This document shows, one piece after another, positions 35,312 through 44,645 of a stretch of 64,000 nt of DNA. Origin of the DNA: Henricia sp. BOLD:AAB3569 (Eukaryota > Echinodermata > Asteroidea > Spinulosida > Echinasteridae); the NCBI GenBank assembly GCA_037783545.1, contig JBBELK010000066.1, positions 248,001 through 312,000 of the forward strand. The letters are read 5' to 3'. The translations under genes and the position numbers were made by a program. Below the pieces are notes generated by a model. That model had not been told where the DNA came from. It saw only the letters and a list, made by a program, of their open reading frames with translations, and did not search any database. Every line of letters starts with the position of its first letter. Positions within the stretch are counted from its first letter, which is position 1.

Positions 35312-36700
35312 GTGTGTCCCAAATGCCGGCAAATTTGGAAATCAAGGAATTTTCCAATCAACTTCAAATTTTGCATGCTCCAAACTGTATATATTCCGCA
35401 CTTGTCATGCAAAATTGACAGATTTTCGCTTGGAAATGACGGAGAAATTTCAGAGTTTAGGGAAAACGGAGCTCGGCTGCGTGGTTATTCCCCTAACCGT
35501 GGCTGTTGGGACACCCTGCGCATGCGCCGCGCTGGTGTACATTTGTACGGCCGTTGACTCACCCCAGATTGTGACGGGAATTAGGTCAAAGTGTGTCCCA
35601 AATGCCGGCAAATTTGGAAATCAAGGAATTTTCCAACCAACTTCAAATTTTGCATGCTCCAAACTGTATATATTCTGCACTTGTCATGCAAAATTGACAG
35701 ATTTTCGCTGGGAAATGACGGAGAAATTTCAGAGTTTAGGGAAAACGGAGCTCGGCTGCGTGGTTATTCCCCTAACCGTGGCTGTTGGGACACCCTGCGC
35801 CGCGCTGGTGTACATTTGTACGGCCGTTGACTCACCCCAGATTGTGACGGGAATTAGGTCAAAGTGTGTCCCAAATGCCGGCAAATTTGGAAATCAAGGA
35901 ATTTTCCAACCAACTTCAAATTGTGCATGCTCCAAACTGTATATATTCCGCACTTGTCATGCAAAATTGACAGATTTTCGTTGGGAAATGACTAGGACAT
36001 TTCAGAGTTTAGGGAAAACGGAGCTCGGCTGCGTGGGTATTCCCCTAACCGTGGCTGTTGGGACACCCTGCGCATGCGCCGCGCTGGTGTACATTTGTAC
36101 GGCCGTTGACTCACCCCAGATTGTGACGGGAATTAGGTCAAAGTGTGTCCCAAATGCCGGCAAATTTGGAAATCAAGGAATTTTCCAACCAACTTCAAAT
36201 TTTGCATGCTCCAAACTGTATATATTCCGCACTTGTCATGCAAAATTGACAGATTTTCGCTGGGAAATGACGGAGAAATTTCAGAGTTTAGGGAAAACGG
36301 AGCTCGGCTGCGTGGTTATTCCCCTAACCGTGGCTGTTGGGACACCCTGCGCATCCGCCGCGCTGGTGTACATTTGTACGGCCGTTGACTCACCCCAGAT
36401 TGTGACGGGAATTAGGTCAAAGTGTGTCCCAAATGCCGGCAAATTTGGAAATCAAGGAATTTTCCAATCAACTTCAAATTTTGCATGCTCCAAACTGTAT
36501 ATATTCCGCACTTGTCATGCAAAATTGACAGATTTTCGCTTGGAAATGACGGAGAAATTTCAGAATTTAGGGAAAACGGAGCTCGGCTGCGTGGTTATTC
36601 CCCTAACCGTGGCTGTTGGGACACCCTGCGCATGCGCCGCGCTGGTGTACATTTGTACGGCCGTTGACTCACCCCAGATTGTGACGGCAATTAGGTCAAA
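34481..36700 (+). repeat. Tandem 4-mer, two copies of 1110 bp
   Basis: Monomers 34481 (ATATATTCTGCAC), 34754 (ATGACTAGGACATTT), 35033 (GCGCATCCGCCGCGC) and 35312 (TTTTCCAATCAAC, CGCTTGGAAATG) repeat as 35591, 35864, 36143 and 36422. Copy 2 ends with private changes CAGAATTTAGGG near 36564 and GTGACGGCAATT near 36685. Two 4-mers side by side with few differences indicate recent unequal exchange. Confidence 0.92.
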
Positions 36701-39700
36701 GTGTGTCCCAAATGCCGACAAATTTGGAAATCAAGGAATTTTACAACCAACTTCAAATTTTGCATGCTCCAAACTGTATATATTCCGCACTTGTCATGCA
36801 AAATTGACAGATTTTCGCTGGGAAATGACGGAGAAATTTCAGAGTTTAGGGAAAACGGAGCTCGGCTGCGTGGTTATTCCCCTAACCGTGGCTGTTGGGA
36901 CACCCTGCGCATGCGCCGCGCTGGTGTACATTTGTACGGCCGTTGACTCACCCCAGATTGTGACGAGAATTAGGTCAAAGTGTGTCCCAAATGCCGGCAA
37001 ATTTGGAAATCAAGGAATTTTCCAACCAACTTCAAATTTTGCATGCTCCAAACTGTATATATTCCGCACTTGTCATGCAAAATTAACAGATTTTCGCTGG
37101 GAAATGACGGAGAAATTTCAGAGTTTAGGGAAAACGGAGCTCGGCTGCGTGGTTATTCCCCTAACCGTGGCTGTTGGGACACCCTGCGCATGCGCCGCGC
37201 TGGTGTACATTTGTACGGCCGTTGACTCACCACAGATTGTGACGGGAATTAGGTCAAAGTGTGTCCCAAATGCCGGCAAATTTGGAATTCAAGGAATTTT
37301 CCAACCAACTTCAAATTTTGCATGCTTCAAACTGTATATATTCCGCACTTGTCATGCAAAATTGACAGATTTTCGCTGGGAAATGACGGAGAAATTTCAG
37401 AGTTTAGGGAAAACGGAGCTCGGCTGCGTGGTTATTCCCCTAACCGTGGCTGTTGGGACACCCTGCGCCGCGCTGGTGTACATTTGTACGGCCGTTGACT
37501 CACCCCAGATTGTGACGGGAATTAGGTCAAAGTGTGTCCCAAATGCCGGCAAATTTGGAAATCAAGGAATTGTCCAACCAACTTCAAATTGTGCATGCTC
37601 CAAACTGTATATATTCCGCACTTGTCATGCAAAATTTACAGATTTTCGCTGGGAAATGACGGAGAAATTTCAGAGTTTATGGAAAACGGGGCTCGGCTGC
37701 GTGGTTATTCCCCTAACCGTGGCTGTTGGGACACCCTGCGCATGCGCCGCGCTGGTGTACATTTGTACCGCCGTTGACTCACCCCAGATTGTGACGGGAA
37801 TTAGGTCAAAGTGTGTCCCAAATGCCGGCAAATTTGGAAATCAAGGAATTTTCCAACCAACTTCAAATTTTGCATGCTCCAAACTGTATATATTCCGCAC
37901 TTGTCATGCAAAATTGACAGATTTTCGCTGGGAAATGACGGAGAAATTTTAGAGTTTAGGGAAAACGGAGCTCGGCTGCGTGGTTATTCCCCTAACCGTG
38001 GCTGTTGGGACACCCTGCGCCGCGCTTGTGTACATTTGTACGGCCGTTGACTCACCCCAGATTGTGACGGGAATTAGGTCAAAGTGTGTCCCAAATGCCG
38101 GCAAATTTGGAAATCAAGGAATTTTCCAACCAACTTCAAATTTTGCATGCTCCAAACTGTATATATTCCGCACTTGTCATGCAAAATTGACAGATTTTCG
38201 CTTGGAAATGACGGAGAAATTTCAGAGTTTAGGGAAAACGGAGCTCGGCTGCGTGGTTATTCCCCTAACCGTGGCTGTTGGGACACACTGCGCATGCGCC
38301 GCGCTGGTGTACATTTGTACGGCCGTTGACTCACCCCAGATTGTGACGGGAATTAGGTCAAAGTGTGTCCCAAATGCCGACAAATTTGGAAATCAAGGAA
38401 TTTTCCAACCAACTTCAAATTTTGCATGCTCCAAACTGTATATATTCCGCACTTGTCATGCAAAATTGACAGATTTTCGCTTGGAAATGACGGAGAAATT
38501 TCAGAGTTTAGGGAAAACGGAGCTCGGCTGCGTGGTTATTCCCCTAACCGTGGCTGTTGGGACACCCTGCGCATGCGCCGCGCTGGTGTACATTTGTACG
38601 GCCGTTGACTCACCCCAGATTGTGACGAGAATTAGGTCAAAGTGTGTCCCAAATGCCGGCAAATTTGGAAATCAAGGAATTTTCCAACCAACTTCAAATT
38701 TTGCATGCTCCAAACTGTATATATTCCGCACTTGTCATGCAAAATTAACAGATTTTCGCTGGGAAATGACGGAGAAATTTCAGAGTTTAGGGAAAACGGA
38801 GCTCGGCTGCGTGGTTATTCCCCTAACCGTGGCTGTTGGGACACCCTGCGCATGCGCCGCGCTGGTGTACATTTGTACGGCCGTTGACTCACCCCAGATT
38901 GTGACGGGAATTAGGTCAAAGTGTGTCCCAAATGCCGGCAAATTTGGAAATCAAGGAATTTTCCAACCAACTTCAAATTTTGCATGCTCCAAACTGTATA
39001 TATTCCGCACTTGTCATGCAAAATTGACAGATTTTCGCTGGGAAATGACGGAGAAATTTCAGAGTTTAGGAAAAACGGAGCTCGGCTGCGTGGTTATTCC
39101 CCTAACCGTGGCTGTTGGGACACCCTGCGCATGCGCCGCGCTGGTGTATATTTGTACGGCCGTTGACTCACCCCAGATTGTGACGGGAATTAGGTCAAAG
39201 TGTGTCCCAAATGCCGGCAAATTTGGAAATCAAGGAATTTTCCAACCAACTTCAAATTTTGCATGCTCCAAACTATATATATTCCGCACTTGTCATGCAA
39301 AATTGACAGATTTTCGCTGGGAAATGACGGAGACATTTCAGAGTTTAGGGAAAACGGAGCTCGGCTGCGTGGTTATTCCCCTAACCGTGGCTGTTGGGAC
39401 ACCCTGCGCCGCGCTGGTGTACATTTGTACGGCCGTTGACTCACCCCAGATTGTGACGGGAATTAGGTCAAAGTGTGTCCCAAATGCCGGCAAATTTGGA
39501 AATCAAGGAATTTTCCAACCAACTTCAAATTTTGCATGCTCCAAACTGTATATATTCCGCACTTGTCATGCAAAATTGAAAGATTTTCGCTGGGAAATGA
39601 CGGAGAAATTTCAGAGTTTAGGGAAAACGGAGCTCGGCTGCGTGGTTATTCCCCTAACCGTGGCTGTTGGGACACCCTGCGCCGCGCTGGTGTACATTTG

Positions 39701-41680
39701 TACGGCCGTTGACTCACCCCAGATTGTGACGGGAATTAGGTCAAAGTGTGTCCCAAATGCCGGCAAATTTGGAAATCAAGGAATTTTCCAACCAACTTCA
39801 AATTGTGCATGCTCCAAACTGTATATATTCCGCACTTGTCATGCAAAATTTACAGATTTTCGCTGGGAAATGACGGAGAAATTTCAGAGTTTAGGGAAAA
39901 CGGGGCTCGGCTGCGTGGTTATTCCCCTAACCGTGGCTGTTGGGACACCCTGCGCATGCGCCGCGCTGGTGTACATTTGTACCGCCGTTGACTCACCCCA
40001 GATTGTGACGGGAATTAGGTCAAAGTGTGTCCCAAATGCCGGCAAATTTGGAAATCAAGGAATTTTCCAACCAACTTCAAATTTTGCATGCTCCAAACTG
40101 TAAATATTCCGCACTTGTCATGCAAAATTGACAGATTTTCGCTGGGAAATGACGGAGAAATTTCAGAGTTTAGGGAAAACGGAGCTCGGCTGCGTGGTTA
40201 TTCCCCTAACCGTGGCTGTTGGGACACCCTGCGCCGCGCTGGTGTACATTTGTACGGCCGTTGACTCACCCCAGATTGTGACGGGAATTAGGTCAAAGTG
40301 TGTCCCAAATGCCGGCAAATTTGGAAATCAAGGAATTTTCCAACCAACTTCAAATTTTGCATGCTCTAAACTGTATATATGCCGCACTTGTCATGCAAAA
40401 TTGACAGATTTTCGCTGGGAAATGACGGAGAAATTTCAGAGTTTAGGGAAAACGGAGCTCGGCTGCGTGGTTATTCCCCTAACCGTGGCTGTTGGGACAC
40501 CCTGCGCATGCGCCTCGCTGGTGTACATTTGTACGGCCGTTGACTCACCCCAGATTGTGACGGGAATTAGGTCAAAGTGTGTCCCAAATGCCGGCAAATT
40601 TGGAAATCAAGGAATTTTCCAACCAACTTCAAATTTTGCATGCTCCAAACTGTATATATTCTGCACTTGTCATGCAAAATTGACAGATTTTCGCTGGGAA
40701 ATGACGGAGAAATTTCAGAATTTAGGGAAAACGGACCTCGGCTGCGTGGTTATTCCCCTAACCGTGGCTGTTGGGACACCCTGCGCCGCGCTGGTGTACA
40801 TTTGTACGGCCGTTGACTCACCCCAGATTGTGACGGGAATTAGGTCAAAGTGTGTCCCAAATGCCGGCAAATTTGGAAATCAAGGAATTTTCCAACCAAC
40901 TTCAAATTGTGCATGCTCCAAACTGTATATATTCCGCACTTGTCATGCAAAATTGACAGATTTTCGCTGGGAAATGACGGATAAATTTCAGAGTTTAGGG
41001 AAAACGGAGCTCGGCTGCGTGGTTATTCCCCTAACCGTGGCTGTTGGGACACCCTGCGCATGCGCCGCGCTGGTGTACATTTGTACGGCCGTTGACTCAC
41101 CCCAGATTGTGACGGGAATTAGGTCAAAGTGTGTCCCAAATGCCGGCAAATTTGGAAATTAAGGAATTTTCCAACCAACTTCAAATTTTGCATGCTCCAA
41201 ACTGTATATATTCCGCACTTGTCATGCAAAATTGACAGATTTTCGCTGGGAAATGACGGATAAATTTCAGAGTTTAGGAAAAACGGAGCTCGGCTGCGTG
41301 GTTATTCCCCTAACCGTGGCTGTTGGGACACCCTGCGCATGCGCCGCGCTGGTGTATATTTGTACGGCCGTTGACTCACCCCAGATTGTGACGGGAATTA
41401 GGTCAAAGTGTGTCCCAAATGCCGGCAAATTTGGAAATCAAGGAATTTTCCAACCAACTTCAAATTGTGCATGCTCCAAACTATATATATTCCGCACTTG
41501 TCATGCAAAATTGACAGATTTTCGCTGGGAAATGACGGAGACATTTCAGAGTTTAGGGAAAACGGAGCTCGGCTGCGTGGTTATTCCCCTAACCGTGGCT
41601 GTTGGGACACCCTGCGCCGCGCTGGTGTACATTTGTACGGCCGTTGACTCACCCCAGATTGTGACGGGAATTAGGTCAAA
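36701..41680 (+). repeat. Mixed satellite monomers, left arm distal part
   Basis: Eighteen monomers show no clear tandem HOR of their own and reuse modules seen elsewhere. 36701-37531 and 38363-38920 contain the GCCGACAAA, GTGACGAGAATT and AAATTAACAG order of family L1. 38921-40297 repeats the five-monomer order found at 28130-29506 and 32831-34207. Point changes are more frequent here (for example CTGTAAATATTCC near 40099, TTTTAGAG near 37950, GGAAATTAAGG near 41155), and several create stops in the long frame. This looks like an older or less homogenised part of the array. No gene is visible. Confidence 0.85.
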
Positions 41681-43894
41681 ATGTGTCCCAAATGCCGGCA
41701 AATTTGGAAATCAAGGAATTTTCCAACCAACTTCAAATTGTGCATGCTCCAAACTGTATATATTCCGCAGTTGTCATGCAAAATTTACAGATTTTCGCTG
41801 GGAAATGACGGAGAAATTTCAGAGTTTAGGGAAAACGGGGCTCGGCTGCGTGGTTATTCCCCTAACCGTGGCTGTTGGGACACCCTGCGCATGCGCCGCG
41901 CTGGTGTACATTTGTACCGCCGTTGACTCACCCCAGATTGTGACGGGAATTAGGTCAAAGTGTGTCCCAAATGCCGGCAAATTTGGAAATCAAGGAATTT
42001 TCCAACCAACTTCAAATTTTGCATGCTCCAAACTGTATATATTCCGCGCTTGTCATGCAAAATTGACAGATTTTCGCTGGGAAATGACGGAGAAATTTCA
42101 GAGTTTAGGGAAAACGGAGCTCGGCTGCGTGGTTATTCCCCTAACCGTGGCTGTTGGGACACCTTGCGCCGCGCTGGTGTACATTTGTACGGCCGTTGAC
42201 TCACCCCAGATTGTGACGGGAATTAGGTCAAAGTGTGTCCCAAATGCCGGCAAATTTGGAAATCAAGGAATTTTCCAACCAACTTCAAATTTTGCATGCT
42301 CTAAGCTGTATATATGCCGCACTTGTCATGCAAAATTGACAGATTTTCGCTGGGAAATGACGGAGAAATTTCAGAGTTTAGGGAAAACGGAGCTCGGCTG
42401 CGTGGTTATTCCCCTAACCGTGGCTGTTGGGACACCCTGCGCATGCGCCTCGCTGGTGTACATTTGTACGGCCGTTGACTCACCCCAGATTGTGACGGGA
42501 ATTAGGTCAAAGTGTGTCCCAAATGCCGGCAAATTTGGAAATCAAGGAATTTTCCAACCAACTTCAAATTTTGCATGCTCCAAACTGTATATATTCCGCA
42601 CTTGTCATGCAAAATTGACAGATTTTCGCTGGGAAATGACGGAGAAATTTCAGAGTTTAGGAAAAACGGAGCTCGGCTGCGTGGTTACTCCCCTAACCGT
42701 GGCTGTTGGGACACCCTGCGCATGCGCCGAGCTGGTGTATATTTGTACGGCCGTTGACTCACCCCAGATTGTGACGGGAATTAGGTCAAAGTGTGTCCCA
42801 AATGCCGGCAAATTTGGAAATCAAGGAATTTTCCAACCAACTTCAAATTTTGCATGCTCCAAACTATATATATTCCGCACTTGTCATGCAAAATTGACAG
42901 ATTTTCGCTGGGAAATGACGGAGAAATTTCAGAGTTTAGGGAAAACGGAGCTCGGCTGCGTGGTTATTCCCCTAACCGTGGCTGTTGGGACACCCTGCGC
43001 CGCGCTGGTGTACATTTGTACGGCCGTTGACTCACCCCAGATTGTGACGGGAATTAGGTCAAAATGTGTCCCAAATGCCGGCAAATTTGGAAATCAAGGA
43101 ATTTTCCAACCAACTTCAAATTGTGCATGCTCCAAACTGTATATATTCCGCAGTTGTCATGCAAAATTTACAGATTTTCGCTGGGAAATGACGGAGAAAT
43201 TTCAGAGTTTAGGGAAAACGGGGCTCGGCTGCGTGGTTATTCCCCTAACCGTGGCTGTTGGGACACCCTGCGCATGCGCCGCGCTGGTGTACATTTGTAC
43301 CGCCGTTGACTCACCCCAGATTGTGACGGGAATTAGGTCAAAGTGTGTCCCAAATGCCGGCAAATTTGGAAATCAAGGAATTTTCCAACCAACTTCAAAT
43401 TTTGCATGCTCCAAACTGTATATATTCCGCGCTTGTCATGCAAAATTGACAGATTTTCGCTGGGAAATGACGGAGAAATTTCAGAGTTTAGGGAAAACGG
43501 AGCTCGGCTGCGTGGTTATTCCCCTAACCGTGGCTGTTGGGACACCTTGCGCCGCGCTGGTGTACATTTGTACGGCCGTTGACTCACCCCAGATTGTGAC
43601 GGGAATTAGGTCAAAGTGTGTCCCAAATGCCGGCAAATTTGGAAATCAAGGAATTTTCCAACCAACTTCAAATTTTGCATGCTCTAAGCTGTATATATGC
43701 CGCACTTGTCATGCAAAATTGACAGATTTTCGCTGGGAAATGACGGAGAAATTTCAGAGTTTAGGGAAAACGGAGCTCGGCTGCGTGGTTATTCCCCTAA
43801 CCGTGGCTGTTGGGACACCCTGCGCATGCGCCTCGCTGGTGTACATTTGTACGGCCGTTGACTCACCCCAGATTGTGACGGGAATTAGGTCAAA
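41681..43894 (+). repeat. Tandem 5-mer of 1383 bp, shared core of 831 bp
   Basis: Monomers 41681, 41960 and 42233 recur at 43064, 43343 and 43616. Private shared markers are TCAAAATGTGTCCC with TTCCGCAGTTGTC; TTCCGCGCTTGTC with GACACCTTGCGCC; and GCTCTAAGCTGTATATATGCC. The two intervening monomers at 42512 and 42791 complete the 1383-bp period and carry private changes GTTACTCCCC and GCCGAGCTGG. The LINE inserted soon after this block. Confidence 0.92.
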
Positions 43895-44172
43895 GTGTGT
43901 CCCAAATGCCGGCAAATTTGGAAATCAAGGAATTTTCCAACCAACTTCAAATTTTGCATGCTCCAAACTGTATATATTCTGCACTTGTCATGCAAAATTG
44001 ACAGATTTTCGCTGGGAAATGACGGAGAAATTTCAGAGTTTAGGGAAAACGGAGCTCGGCTGCGTGGTTATTCCCCTAACCGTGGCTGTTGGGACACCCT
44101 GCGCCGCGCTGGTGTACATTTGTACGGCCGTTGACTCACCCCAGATTGTGACGGGAATTAGGTCAAAGTGTG

Positions 44173-44198
44173 TTATTATTATTATTATTATTATTTAT
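44173..44198 (-). repeat. (TTA)n / (TAA)n simple-repeat 3' tail of the LINE
   Basis: The plus strand reads eight TTA units followed by TTTATTC directly next to the satellite, so the element's own strand ends in repeated TAA/AAT units. Short microsatellite tails instead of poly(A) are known in several LINE clades, including I and CR1/L2-type elements. The tail fixes the 3' end and the orientation of the insertion. Confidence 0.9.
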
Positions 44199-44645
44199 TC
44201 GACCAAAACAAAGTACATATACAAACATAAAATATAGAAAAGACAATTTAAAACAGAGTACATAAATAACGAACGACACACATGAACTCCTTGTGGAAAA
44301 ACAAGCAATGAGGGCTTGACATAGCCTGAATATGCTAAAAGGGTCCCCCCCCCCCCCCCCAAAAAAAAAAAAAAAGAAGAAGTGACAGTCACACAAAAAC
44401 AATCATTATGCGGGTCTGGGGCCGCAAAAGCGAATCAAATCACTGTTGCTCGGAAGCTTGCGATCCCGCACATAATGAAAACAAAGACGTAACCAAAAAA
44501 GAAAAAAAGTGGGGAGGGGAACCTATATAGCAACCTTTAACAGGGAAGTGAATTGTTCCGGTTTCCCCTCGAATAGAGTTTCAGACAGAAAGAACGTTCC
44601 GGGAAAACTCGGAACAACCACATCCCTGCTTTAATGACTCTGATT
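44199..44645 (-). other. LINE 3' untranslated region
   Basis: About 450 bases lie between the ORF2 stop and the simple-repeat tail. I see no coding potential in them. They contain a homopolymer stretch at 44345-44375 and purine-rich segments near 44490-44520. In this class the 3' UTR is where the reverse transcriptase usually recognises its RNA; that role is inferred from the family. Confidence 0.8.
44345..44375. repeat. C16-A15 homopolymer tract in the LINE 3' UTR
   Basis: Sixteen C (44345-44360) are followed directly by fifteen A (44361-44375), then GAAGAAG. On the element's strand this is a T15-G16 run. The exact lengths are unreliable in most sequencing data. Replication slippage on an initial short run is the simplest origin. 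Confidence 0.9.

Larger units (their letters stand above)
1..44173 (+). repeat. Satellite array, left arm (273/279-bp monomers)
   Basis: This is a head-to-tail tandem array in a single orientation. Monomers counted from the motif GTGTGTCCCAAATGCCGG start at 232, 505, 778, 1057 and so on to 43895, giving 159 complete copies plus partial copies at 1-231 and 44168-44173. From the spacings, 91 monomers are 279 bp and 65 are 273 bp. Three are irregular: 262 bp at 1882, 263 bp at 4910 and 277 bp at 5446. The 6-bp difference is a tandem duplication of ATGCGC. Monomers differ from each other mostly by scattered single-base changes, and these changes recur in fixed orders, which defines higher-order repeats. 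No host gene, tRNA or other element interrupts the array up to the LINE. The function is unknown; a centromeric or pericentromeric satellite is the natural inference. Confidence 0.99.

Noticed and set aside
1-44173. tRNA-derived SINE or pol III promoter in the monomer
   Set aside because: I found no convincing A box and B box pair; GGTTATTCCCC does not fit the B-box consensus.
44163-44402. Minus-strand frames through the TAA tail and the homopolymer tract
   Set aside because: They translate low-complexity repeats (runs of Asn, Gly and Phe) in the LINE 3' UTR. No gene is supported.
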